DNA of 26,038 nucleotides from CAWBRT01 sp050015355 (GTDB taxonomy: Bacteria > Acidobacteriota > Terriglobia > Terriglobales > Acidobacteriaceae). A model generated the notes under the pieces. It was not told where the DNA came from. It ran no database searches and worked only from the letters and a program-made list of their open reading frames with translations. The stretch's first letter is position 1. Every line of letters starts with the position of its first letter. The stretch covers positions 1 to 26,038 of the forward strand of contig JBEKBO010000063.1 of the NCBI GenBank assembly GCA_050015355.1, in the 5' to 3' direction. The position numbers and the translations under genes were made by a program. Below, one piece after another: positions 6,372 to 13,477 of this stretch.

Positions 6372-7457
6372 ATGAAAGACTCATTTGAACAGAGAACCAA
6401 AGACCACGGCGATCAGCCGGCGTCTGGACGAGGCATCGTAGAGATCAACAGGAGAACATTCCTGGCCTCCGGCGCCGCTGCTGCCGCGGTGGTGGCGTTG
6501 AATCCGCTTGCGATGGCTGAGTGGGCGCCCAGTGAGCGGTATCCCGAACCGAACGTGCTGGTCATTGACCCCAGCTTCGCGAAATACAAGGTGTTCAATT
6601 CCGGCATCGAACGCCTTGCTACGGGAATGCGCTGGTGCGAAGGGCCAACGTACTTCCCGGCCGGGCGTTACCTGCTTTGGAGCGACATCCCCAACGACCG
6701 GGTTATGAAATGGGAGGAGGAAACCGGTGCGGTAAGCGTTTTCCGCAAGCCCTCCAACAAGGCGAACGGCACAACGCGCGATCGCCAGGGACGATACGTC
6801 GTTTGCGAGCATGAATCCCGTCGCGTGACCCGGACCGAGTACGACGGCACGATTACCGTGCTGATGGACAGCTTCGAGGGCAAGCGCCTCAATTCGCCCA
6901 ATGACATTGTCGTTAAATCCGATGACTCAATCTGGTTTACCGACCCGCCGTTCGGTACCTTCAACTGGTACGAAGGCACGGTGGCCAAGCCGGAGTTGCC
7001 GTTCAACGTTTACCGCATCGACGGAAAAACCGGAAAGGCCACGGTCGCAACCGGCGATATCAAAGGACCGAACGGACTGGCCTTCTCGCCGGACGAATCG
7101 AAGCTGTATATCTGCGAGAACATGGTTTCGCCGCGCCTGATCCGCGTGTTCGACGTGGTTGACAATGGCACGAAGCTGGCCAACAACCGGGTGTACCTGG
7201 ATGCCGGGCCCGGAACGATCGATGGCATGAGGGTCGACGTCGACGGCAATCTGTGGTGCGGCTGGGGAATGGGCAGCGAAGAGCTCGACGGCGTGAGCAT
7301 TTTTTCGCCGCAAGGCAAACTGATCGGGCACATCAAGTTGCCTGAGCGGTGCGCCAACCTCTGTTTCGGCGGTCTGAAGCGGAATCGCCTGTTCATGGCT
7401 GCCGCCCACTCACTCTACTCGGTGTACGTGAACACGCAGGGCGCGCTCGGGGGCTAG
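6372..7457 (+). CDS. Tat-exported SMP-30/gluconolactonase-like protein
   Basis: A 361-residue six-bladed beta-propeller of the SMP-30/gluconolactonase/LRE family; such enzymes hydrolyse sugar lactones using a divalent metal. The N-terminus is a twin-arginine signal: Arg27-Arg28 in NRRTFLAS, a hydrophobic Ala/Val run, and a likely cut after LAMA at 49. Candidate metal ligands are Glu90 (CEGP), Asn177 (NSPNDIV), Asn234 (GPNGLAF) and Asp284 (TIDGMRVD). AGGAG at 6361 precedes the ATG at 6372 by 6 nt, which fixes the start. It stands alone and has its own terminator. Substrate is unknown; a periplasmic sugar lactone is likely. Confidence 0.9.
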   Translation: MKDSFEQRTKDHGDQPASGRGIVEINRRTFLASGAAAAAVVALNPLAMAEWAPSERYPEPNVLVIDPSFAKYKVFNSGIERLATGMRWCEGPTYFPAGRYLLWSDIPNDRVMKWEEETGAVSVFRKPSNKANGTTRDRQGRYVVCEHESRRVTRTEYDGTITVLMDSFEGKRLNSPNDIVVKSDDSIWFTDPPFGTFNWYEGTVAKPELPFNVYRIDGKTGKATVATGDIKGPNGLAFSPDESKLYICENMVSPRLIRVFDVVDNGTKLANNRVYLDAGPGTIDGMRVDVDGNLWCGWGMGSEELDGVSIFSPQGKLIGHIKLPERCANLCFGGLKRNRLFMAAAHSLYSVYVNTQGALGG

Positions 7458-7480
7458 ACGTCCGGCGTTGCATTTCGAAG

Positions 7481-7524
7481 ACCCCATCTTTTGCGCCATC
7501 GGGGGCGAAGGATGGGGTTTTCTG
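7481..7524 (+). terminator. Rho-independent terminator of the SMP-30 gene
   Basis: ACCCCATC and GATGGGGT form the base of an interrupted stem, with TTTGCGCC and GGGCGAA continuing it inward, and TTTTCT follows. It starts 24 bp after the stop codon. Confidence 0.75.
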
Positions 7525-7557
7525 TTGTGACCCGGCATGCACGTGGGCGTAGATATT

Positions 7558-7586
7558 CCGCCACGCGCAATCACGGAGCGTGCCGG
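7558..7586. repeat. 29-nt hairpin repeat, copy B
   Basis: 25 of 29 bases match copy A at 5639-5667. Two differences break stem pairs (position 4/26 and 10/20), so this copy folds less well than A. Confidence 0.65.
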
Positions 7587-7597
7587 GGCGTCCCCAA

Positions 7598-7665
7598 CCC
7601 CAACAAGCCAGCAGCGGGCTTGTCGGGGACCACGGCCCCCACCCCAACAAGCGGGCTTGTGGGGG
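7598..7665. repeat. Two adjacent CCCCAACAAGC palindromes
   Basis: First unit 7598-7628: CCCCAACAAGCC, 6-nt loop, GGCTTGTCGGGG. Second unit 7642-7665: CCCCAACAAGC, 2-nt spacer, GCTTGTGGGGG. Each has one A/C or A/G mismatch at the same stem position, so they look like duplicated copies of one element. Confidence 0.65.
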
Positions 7666-7793
7666 AGCGACGCCAAAAATGTGAGTCTTGGAAGTGGGAA
7701 AGTTGGTACACTACTCCCGCCATCTGGCCGCCATCGGAAGACTATCCCGCGACCGTAGCCTAAGTTTGTCTGGGTCGGCGCCGTGGATTATTT

Positions 7794-7812
7794 TGCATTC
7801 ACGTGCATTCAC
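7794..7812. promoter_or_regulatory. TGCATTCAC direct repeat, possible operator
   Basis: TGCATTCAC at 7794-7802 and 7804-7812, a 10-bp period that places both copies on one face of the helix, 23 bp before the hbd start codon. The join creates CACGTG. A regulator site for the operon is inferred from position only. Confidence 0.4.
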
Positions 7813-7835
7813 AGTGTCCCGAAAGGATAAAGAGC

Positions 7836-8693
7836 ATGGATAAGAGCAGTGTCGGCGTGTTGGGAGCCGGCCTCATGGGCGCGGGCATTGCCGAAGTGAC
7901 GGCCCGAGGGGGATATAGCGTGCTGCTGGTGGATGTCAGTGGCAAGGCTCTGGAAAAAGCCAAAGTCCGCATCAAAGCCAGTCTCGACAAGTCAGTGGAA
8001 AAGGGCCAGCTTCAGGCTTCCGCCGCGCAGGATGTATCCTCCCGTATCCGGAGCAGCGAATCGTACGACGAACTGGCATCGGCGGAGTTCATCGTCGAAG
8101 CCGTCTACGAGAATATGCCGGTCAAGAAAGAGGCTTTCAAGAAGCTGGACGCCATCGCCAGGCCGGGGGTCATACTGGCGAGCAATACCTCGGCGTTGTC
8201 GATCACCGAGATTGCTTCTGTCACCAAACGGCCAGAGAAAGTCATTGGTCTGCATTTTTTCTATCCGGTCCCCAGGATGAAGCTGGTAGAGATGATTCGT
8301 GGCCTTGCGACCTCCGACGAGAGCTACAACGAATGCCGGGCTTACGTCGAAAAGATCGGCAAAACGCCGGTTCTTGCCAATGATTATCCGGGTTTTATCG
8401 TCAACCGGCTGCTGCTGCCTATGATGAACGAGGCCGTATTCCTGGTGATGGAAGGCGCGAAGCCGGAGGATGTCGATGCCGCCATGAAGTTGGGGTGCAA
8501 TCATCCGATGGGGCCGTTGGAGCTGTTGGATTTTGTTGGCCTTGACGTTGCGCTTGCCACCATAACCGGCATTTACGAAAACATGCGTGATTCGAAGTAC
8601 CGCCCCTGTCCGCTGTTCGTCAAGATGGTCGAGGCGGGTTGGCTGGGCCGCAAGAGCGGCCGCGGTTTCTACAACTATTCCGAGAAGAAATAG
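7836..8693 (+). CDS. hbd: 3-hydroxybutyryl-CoA dehydrogenase
   Basis: A 285-residue, full-length 3-hydroxyacyl-CoA dehydrogenase that oxidises 3-hydroxyacyl-CoA (probably C4) to 3-oxoacyl-CoA with NAD(P), or the reverse. The Rossmann dinucleotide loop is GAGLMGAG at 10-17, with the acid of VDVS after strand 2. Active-site residues are Ser116/Asn117 (ASNTSALSITEI), His140 (GLHFFYPVP), Glu152 and Asn190 (GFIVNRLL). The C-terminal dimer domain has MNEAVFLVMEG, HPMGPLELLDFVG and the ending GRGFYNYSEKK. AAAGGA precedes the ATG at 7836. The ABC binding-protein gene begins 26 bp after its stop, so it is the first gene of a transport operon. That links the imported compound to CoA-ester oxidation, as for branched-chain amino acids or aromatic acids. 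A phenylacetate-type PaaH role cannot be excluded. Confidence 0.92.
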   Translation: MDKSSVGVLGAGLMGAGIAEVTARGGYSVLLVDVSGKALEKAKVRIKASLDKSVEKGQLQASAAQDVSSRIRSSESYDELASAEFIVEAVYENMPVKKEAFKKLDAIARPGVILASNTSALSITEIASVTKRPEKVIGLHFFYPVPRMKLVEMIRGLATSDESYNECRAYVEKIGKTPVLANDYPGFIVNRLLLPMMNEAVFLVMEGAKPEDVDAAMKLGCNHPMGPLELLDFVGLDVALATITGIYENMRDSKYRPCPLFVKMVEAGWLGRKSGRGFYNYSEKK

Positions 8694-8719
8694 AGAATCA
8701 ATCTACGAGAGGCAACAGA

Positions 8720-9949
8720 ATGAAAAACCGAGTTTTGTGGTCAGTAGTGCTCATGATGCTACTCACCTTCCTTGGGTTAGCATTGATCGCTTGCCAGGGT
8801 GGCGGAGAAAAGGAAATCAGAATTGCTGACATGGATTGCCTGTCCGGCAGCAACGCCGATGCCGGCATACAGGATCTGAACGGGTCGCAGCTTGCCGTGG
8901 ACGACATCAACGCCGCCGGCGGCATCAAGGCGCTCGGTGGCGCCAAGCTCAAGCTGGTGGCGGTCGATATGACGAGCGATCCTAAGAACGCCGCCTCCAC
9001 CGCCGAGCGTACTTTCAGCACCGAAAAAGTGGTTGCCGCCAAGTGCCCCGGCATCAGCGGAATTGCTTTGCCGATGCTGCCGATCGCGGAGAAGGCGCAG
9101 ATTCCGGTCATCTGCAATTCGATCAATGACCAGATCTCCGGTCAGGGTTATAAGTACACCTTCCAGATTGCGCCCCACGGGAGCCAGTTCGGCAACACCC
9201 AGGTCCAGTTCCTGAAATGGTTGAATGACAAATACAAGCTGGGGATTAAGGACGTTGCCGTGGTCTACGAAAACTCCGGATACGGGGTTTCGACGGCGGG
9301 CGGCGTTAAGGACTTTGTGACTCAAGGTGGATTCAACCTGGTGCTTTACGAGTCGTATCCGCACGGATTCACCGACGCCTCGTCACTGGTAACAAAGGTT
9401 AAGGCGTCGAAGGCGCAGGCGCTGTTCCCGGTTGCTTACACCACGGACGCGAAGCTGATCACCAGCACCATGAATCAGATGAATGTGCACCCGGTCATCG
9501 TCGGCGGTGGCGCGGGCTTCATCTGGCCGGCGTTCTTTACCGAAATGGGAGCCGCGGCCAACGGCTTTGTCTCGGTTGCTTCCTGGAACTGGGATTCGAA
9601 AAGCATCTCCTCCGTACCGGAGCTGGCGGCGATCACCGACCGTTACCAAAAGAGGTTTGGGGTATTCATGGGCGAGCATGCCGGGCCCAGCTACGCGGCC
9701 GTTCGCATGATTGCCCAGGCGATGGAGGCGACCAAGTCGAGCGACAGCAAGAAGATTCGCGACTACCTGGCCGCTTTCAACGACAGCGGCCCGGTTGGCG
9801 GCTTCATGCAGCCTGGGACGATAAAGATTGACAGCACCGGCTTCAACGGTGTCGTTCATCCGATCATGATCCAGTGGCAGGATAACCAGCCGCGGACCAT
9901 TTACCCTGAGGCTGATGCAACGCGCAGCTATCAGCCCCCTAAAAAATGA
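8720..9949 (+). CDS. livK: HAAT/Liv-type ABC substrate-binding lipoprotein
   Basis: A 409-residue periplasmic binding protein of the type I (Peripla_BP_6) fold, the ligand receptor of the importer below. The signal peptide ends in a lipobox, Leu-Ile-Ala-Cys25, so it should be a lipoprotein. Typical landmarks are QLAVDDINAAGGIKALGG, VAVDMTSDPKNAASTAERT, a Lys-Gly-rich YKYTFQIAPHGSQFG, VAVVYENSGYGVSTAGGVKDF, and AGPSYAAVRMIAQAMEAT. GAGAGG lies 8 nt before the ATG at 8720. Ligand cannot be read from sequence: this family binds branched-chain amino acids, aromatic acids, amides and urea, so the symbol marks position in a Liv-type operon only. A hairpin separates it from the permease genes. Confidence 0.9.
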   Translation: MKNRVLWSVVLMMLLTFLGLALIACQGGGEKEIRIADMDCLSGSNADAGIQDLNGSQLAVDDINAAGGIKALGGAKLKLVAVDMTSDPKNAASTAERTFSTEKVVAAKCPGISGIALPMLPIAEKAQIPVICNSINDQISGQGYKYTFQIAPHGSQFGNTQVQFLKWLNDKYKLGIKDVAVVYENSGYGVSTAGGVKDFVTQGGFNLVLYESYPHGFTDASSLVTKVKASKAQALFPVAYTTDAKLITSTMNQMNVHPVIVGGGAGFIWPAFFTEMGAAANGFVSVASWNWDSKSISSVPELAAITDRYQKRFGVFMGEHAGPSYAAVRMIAQAMEATKSSDSKKIRDYLAAFNDSGPVGGFMQPGTIKIDSTGFNGVVHPIMIQWQDNQPRTIYPEADATRSYQPPKK

Positions 9950-9964
9950 GAGCAAGTTGCATCC

Positions 9965-9990
9965 GGGGTGCCGCTCAGACACCCCCTTTT
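9965..9990 (+). terminator. Hairpin with T run between binding protein and permease
   Basis: A 6-bp stem GGGGTG / CACCCC with a 9-nt loop, followed by CTTTTCTT, between the binding-protein stop (9949) and the permease start (10014). It looks like a leaky intra-operon terminator that lowers downstream expression relative to the binding protein. Confidence 0.6.
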
Positions 9991-10013
9991 CTTAAGCCGG
10001 AGGAGATAGGATA

Positions 10014-10886
10014 GTGAATCCTACTATCTTTGTGCAAACGACTCTCAACGGGTTGATGGTGGGCGGCGTCTACGCCCTGGTCGCCGTAGGGCTGACGCTG
10101 ATCTTCGGGGTGATGAAGATCGTCAACTTTGCCCAGGGAGAGTTCGTGATGCTGGGCATGTATGTCAGTTGGATGCTGGCAACATTTGCCCGTATTAGTC
10201 CCTATCCCGGATTGCTGATCGTCGGGGCTGTCATGTACGCGCTCGGCTATCTGGTATTCAAGTTTCTCATTATCCGGGTAATTGGCAAACCCGACGAAGC
10301 CTTCATCCTGCTGACTCTCGGTTTGTCCATCGTTTTGCAGAACCTGGTCCTGGTCATCTTTGGCGCCGAATATTTTTCGGTTGACACACCCATCAAAGAT
10401 AAGGCGTTCCACATGGCCGGTCTCAGCCTGTCCGTGCCACGCTTGATTGCCTTTGTGGTGGCGCTGCTGATGGTTACGGCGCTGACGATTATGCTCAACA
10501 AGACCGACCTGGGACGCGCCATGCGGGCGACCTCCGAGAGCCGTGAGGTCGCGACCCTGCTCGGCATCAATCCGACCAAGTGTTTCACGATTGCGTTCGC
10601 CATCGGTATTGTTCTGGCGGGCATCGCCGGCGTGTTGTTGACGCCGATGTTCTATGTGTTTCCCGGCGTGGGCACGCTTTTTAACCTTACGGCCTTTGTG
10701 GTGGTAGTGCTTGGCGGAATGGGATCGGTACCCGGCGCATTGCTGGGCGGGTTGATCATCGGCGTCGTCGAGGCTCTCAGCAGCACTTATATTTCGCTGG
10801 ACTTGGCGCAATTGTTTACCTTCCTGATTTTCCTCGCCGTGCTCTTCTTGCGTCCAAGCGGATTGTTCGGAGAAGCTGCGAAATGA
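10014..10886 (+). CDS. livH: Liv-type ABC permease (LivH family)
   Basis: A 290-residue integral membrane subunit of the importer. It carries the family's N-terminal QTTLNGLMVGGVYALVAVGL, the GVMKIVNFAQGEFVMLG motif, an LGLSIVLQN segment, the cytoplasmic coupling loop around GRAMRATSESREVATLLGIN that contacts the ATPases, and FVVVVLGGMGSVPGALLGGL near the end. About eight hydrophobic segments are visible. The GTG at 10014 follows GGAGGAGATAG, a strong ribosome-binding site. Its TGA stop overlaps the next gene's ATG (ATGA). Confidence 0.93.
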   Translation: MNPTIFVQTTLNGLMVGGVYALVAVGLTLIFGVMKIVNFAQGEFVMLGMYVSWMLATFARISPYPGLLIVGAVMYALGYLVFKFLIIRVIGKPDEAFILLTLGLSIVLQNLVLVIFGAEYFSVDTPIKDKAFHMAGLSLSVPRLIAFVVALLMVTALTIMLNKTDLGRAMRATSESREVATLLGINPTKCFTIAFAIGIVLAGIAGVLLTPMFYVFPGVGTLFNLTAFVVVVLGGMGSVPGALLGGLIIGVVEALSSTYISLDLAQLFTFLIFLAVLFLRPSGLFGEAAK

Positions 10887-11863
10887 ACCCCAAGGCGGCA
10901 AAATTCGTTCTGCCGGCACTTATCGTGGTGGTGCTCGCCATTCCGCTTTTCGTAACTGTTCCCTACTACCTGCACATCATGTTCATGATCTTTCTGCTTG
11001 CCACCATGGGGCTGGGATGGAACCTGATAGGCGGTTATGGCGCGCAGCTCTCGCTCGGTCATTCCGTGTTCTTCGCCATCGGCGCCTACACTGCGGTGTT
11101 GTTCGTTGTCTATAAGAGATTAACGCCGCTGGTGGGCGGAGTGATCGGCATGGCGCTGGCGGTGGTGGCAGCGGTCATCATAGGCCTGCCTTGCTTCCGC
11201 TTGCGCGGACCTTACTTTGCGCTGGCCACCATCGCTTCTGGCGAGATCACGCGCACGCTGCTGCTGCACTTCAAGGACTTCACTGCGGGCGCCAACGGCG
11301 TGCCAATTCCCTTCCATGGCAATGACCCGCTGTTTTTGCAATTCTCGTCCAAGGCTGAATACTACTACCTGGCGCTGCTTCTGCTAGCCGTGGTTTTCAT
11401 GATTGTGCGCACGATGGAGCGCGCGAAGATAGGCCGCTATCTGGCGGCGGTGCGGGAGGATCAGGACGCCGCCGAGTCTCTCGGCGTCAAGACCGCCTGG
11501 GTCAAGATGGCAGCTTTTATGCTCAGTGCGGTGATCGTGGCTGCCTGCGGAGTTCTCTACGCGTTTACGGTCGGCTACATCGATCCCGACAGCGTTGCCA
11601 GCGTCGACCTGTCAATTCAAATCGCGGTAGTGGTGATCGTCGGCGGAATTGGAACGCTGTGGGGACCAATCCTGGGAGCGGCAGTGATTGTGCTGCTGAC
11701 GGAGTTGACCAACATGTATCTCGGCGCGGTGAGAGGCGGAGCCAGTTTGGTGCTCTATGGGATTCTTCTCATCGTGGTCATCCTCGTGAAACCGAATGGT
11801 CTGATTTCCCTGTTTGACAGATTCTGGCCCAAGAAGCAGGTTGCTCATGGAACCACTGCTTAA
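10883..11863 (+). CDS. livM: Liv-type ABC permease (LivM family)
   Basis: A 326-residue second permease, pairing with LivH to form the membrane channel. Recognised by GLGWNLIGGYGAQLSLGHSV and FFAIGAYTAVL, the GPYFALATIASGEITRTLL segment, the coupling loop GRYLAAVREDQDAAESLGV and VVIVGGIGTLWGPILGA. It starts at the ATG of an ATGA overlap with livH and its 3' end overlaps livG by 17 bp, so translation is probably coupled along the operon. Confidence 0.93.
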   Translation: MNPKAAKFVLPALIVVVLAIPLFVTVPYYLHIMFMIFLLATMGLGWNLIGGYGAQLSLGHSVFFAIGAYTAVLFVVYKRLTPLVGGVIGMALAVVAAVIIGLPCFRLRGPYFALATIASGEITRTLLLHFKDFTAGANGVPIPFHGNDPLFLQFSSKAEYYYLALLLLAVVFMIVRTMERAKIGRYLAAVREDQDAAESLGVKTAWVKMAAFMLSAVIVAACGVLYAFTVGYIDPDSVASVDLSIQIAVVVIVGGIGTLWGPILGAAVIVLLTELTNMYLGAVRGGASLVLYGILLIVVILVKPNGLISLFDRFWPKKQVAHGTTA

Positions 11864-12575
11864 GGTTACCAACCTCAAGAAGTCTTTTGGCGGCGTGCAT
11901 GCGCTCAAGGACGTTTCCCTGGACCTCGATCGGGGCGAGATTCTCGGTTTGATCGGGCCCAACGGCTCGGGCAAATCGACGTTCGTCAACGCGATTGCCG
12001 GCCTCTACAGACCTGACGGCGGCAATGTGCTGTTGGAGGGCGTCGATGTGACCGCGCAGGCGCCACCGGCGATGGCTCGCCACGGAGTTGCCAGGACATT
12101 CCAATCGTCGCGGCCTTTCCTGAACCTGAGCGTGCTTGAGAACGTGACCATAGCGGCGTTGCTCCACACCAGCCGTACGGTAGAGGCGGAGACGGTCGCT
12201 TTGCAATGCATCGAGATGACCGGCCTGAAGAGTTCCATGCACCTTAAGAGCGCGAGCCTGCCGGTGGAAAAAAGAAAGCGTCTGGATTTGTGCCGGGCGC
12301 TGGCACTGAAGCCTAAGCTCATCATGCTGGATGAATGCCTGGCCGGCCTCAACCCTCACGAAATGGAGGAGGGCCTGGAATTGGTGCGCGAAATCAATCG
12401 CAGCGGAATCAGCGTCATCTTTATCGAGCATGTGATGAGAGCGGTGGTGGCGCTTTGCCACCGGCTGGTGGTGTTGAATCAGGGCGAACTGCTCGCCGAG
12501 GGAGCCCCGGAAGCAGTCATGGCCAATGAAAAGGTGATTACAGCCTACCTGGGCGAGGGCTACAAACGTGCTTGA
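11847..12575 (+). CDS. livG: Liv-type ABC ATPase (LivG family) with divergent signature
   Basis: A 242-residue ATPase of the importer. Walker A is GPNGSGKST at 37-45, the Q-loop Gln86 (ARTFQSSRP), Walker B LIMLDE at 158-163 and the H-loop His195 (IFIEHVMRAV). The family's usual signature (LSGGQ or LPYGQ) is replaced by SLPVEKRKRLD at 137-147, and Walker B is followed by Cys rather than Pro (DECLAGLNP). A LivG subgroup with a Lys/Arg-rich signature is known to me from other bacteria, so it is probably functional. Start ATG at 11847 lies inside the livM 3' end; its stop overlaps livF by 8 bp. Confidence 0.92.
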   Translation: MEPLLKVTNLKKSFGGVHALKDVSLDLDRGEILGLIGPNGSGKSTFVNAIAGLYRPDGGNVLLEGVDVTAQAPPAMARHGVARTFQSSRPFLNLSVLENVTIAALLHTSRTVEAETVALQCIEMTGLKSSMHLKSASLPVEKRKRLDLCRALALKPKLIMLDECLAGLNPHEMEEGLELVREINRSGISVIFIEHVMRAVVALCHRLVVLNQGELLAEGAPEAVMANEKVITAYLGEGYKRA

Positions 12576-13272
12576 GATCAAGGAAATCATAACCGGCTAC
12601 GGAGATATGAAGGTGCTGGACGGGGTGTCGTTGACGGTCGGCAGCGGCGAGGCGGTATCGCTGGTCGGCTCCAACGGCGCCGGCAAAACCACCCTGCTGC
12701 GGGCCATCTCAGGACTGATTCCGGTTTGGTCGGGCAGTATCGTGTTCGACGGCAAGGAGCTTACGAAGGTTCCGGCGCACACGCTGCCTGGGTTGGGGAT
12801 CGCCCACATTCCGCAGGGCAGAGGAGTGCTCAGCCAACTGACGGTCGAGGACAATCTGATACTGGGCGCGTATACCCCCTCGGCCAAACCGCAACGCGCC
12901 GCCACGCTGGAGAAAGTCTATGGGCTGTTTCCCATGCTGAGGGAGAAAAAGGAACACCTTGGCGGGTCGCTCAGCGGCGGACAGCAGCAGATGTTGGCCA
13001 TTGCGCGGGCCTTGATGAGTCATCCCAAACTGCTGATTCTCGACGAGCCATCGCTCGGACTCGCTCCGATCGTTGTGGCGAGCGTTTTCAAGATCATCAA
13101 GGAGATCTCGATCGAGGGTGTCTCGATTCTGCTGATCGAGCAGAATCTGGTGGAGGCGCTGGCGGTATCCAGCCGCGGCTATGTGCTCGAAACCGGCCGG
13201 GTAGTGCTGGAAGGTCCCAGCGAAGAGCTCGCGGTCAACCAAGAGGTTCGCGCCGCATACCTCGGGATCTGA
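12568..13272 (+). CDS. livF: Liv-type ABC ATPase (LivF family)
   Basis: A 234-residue second ATPase, expected to form a heterodimer with LivG. Motifs are canonical: Walker A GSNGAGKTT at 34-42, Q-loop Gln83 (AHIPQGRGVL), signature LSGGQ at 135-139, Walker B LLILDE at 155-160 followed by PSLGLAP, and the H-loop replaced by Gln in LLIEQNLVEAL, as is usual for LivF. The GTG start at 12568 overlaps the livG stop. It is the last gene of the operon; a weak hairpin follows at 13338-13359. Confidence 0.93.
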   Translation: MLEIKEIITGYGDMKVLDGVSLTVGSGEAVSLVGSNGAGKTTLLRAISGLIPVWSGSIVFDGKELTKVPAHTLPGLGIAHIPQGRGVLSQLTVEDNLILGAYTPSAKPQRAATLEKVYGLFPMLREKKEHLGGSLSGGQQQMLAIARALMSHPKLLILDEPSLGLAPIVVASVFKIIKEISIEGVSILLIEQNLVEALAVSSRGYVLETGRVVLEGPSEELAVNQEVRAAYLGI

Positions 13273-13337
13273 TGTATTGGTGTAGTGTCCCCGAAGGTTT
13301 AGGTAGTACAAGCGGACGCTTTCTAATCTCTGTGGCC

Positions 13338-13359
13338 GCTCGCAATCCGGGAAGCGAGC
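13338..13359 (+). terminator. Weak terminator after the liv operon
   Basis: A 6-bp stem GCTCGC / GCGAGC with a 10-nt loop, followed by TAAGTTTTAG. It is the only candidate stop signal between livF and the AAA ATPase gene. Confidence 0.4.
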
Positions 13360-13392
13360 TAAGTTTTAGAGATAAACCTGCACTGGTAAACT

Positions 13393-13416
13393 TATGATAA
13401 TAAATGTCTTATCATA
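13393..13416. promoter_or_regulatory. Inverted repeat TATGATAA / TTATCATA
   Basis: A perfect 8-bp inverted repeat with an 8-nt spacer, 25 bp upstream of the promoter's -35 box for the AAA gene. AT-rich, unlike the neighbouring liv genes. Candidate operator. Confidence 0.5.
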
Positions 13417-13422
13417 TGTTTC

Positions 13423-13454
13423 CATGCTAGAGTCAGTGTGTTGATTCTAGCATG
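13423..13454. promoter_or_regulatory. 13-bp dyad overlapping the AAA gene promoter
   Basis: CATGCTAGA / TCTAGCATG (9 bp perfect), continued inward through a G-T pair and TCA / TGA to give a 13-bp stem with a GTGTGT loop. Its right half covers the -35 box at 13441-13446 and part of the spacer, so a protein bound here would block transcription. Confidence 0.6.
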
Positions 13455-13469
13455 AGTAGCCTGTATACT
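13441..13469 (+). promoter_or_regulatory. Sigma-70-type promoter of the AAA ATPase gene
   Basis: -35 TTGATT (13441-13446), a 17-bp spacer, and -10 TATACT (13464-13469). Transcription should start near 13476-13478, at or next to the ATG at 13478. The mRNA would be leaderless or nearly so, which fits the absence of any Shine-Dalgarno sequence. Confidence 0.65.
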
Positions 13470-13477
13470 CACATGCC

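Larger units (their letters stand above)
7458..7835. other. Intergenic region rich in palindromic repeats
   Basis: No gene. In order it holds the terminator at 7481-7524, hairpin repeat copy B at 7558-7586, a double palindrome at 7598-7665, and a direct repeat before hbd at 7794-7812. The promoter for the hbd-liv operon must lie here, probably after 7670; no strong sigma-70 match was found. Confidence 0.6.

Noticed and set aside
7598..7665. Twin palindromes as a CRISPR or riboswitch
   Set aside because: Two imperfect copies without spacers of constant size and no known aptamer features; they fit a REP-type repeat better.
9975..10919. 314-residue minus-strand frame antisense to livH
   Set aside because: Composition is a Gln/His/Asp-rich mirror of hydrophobic membrane codons, which is the usual antisense artefact; livH on the plus strand is unambiguous.
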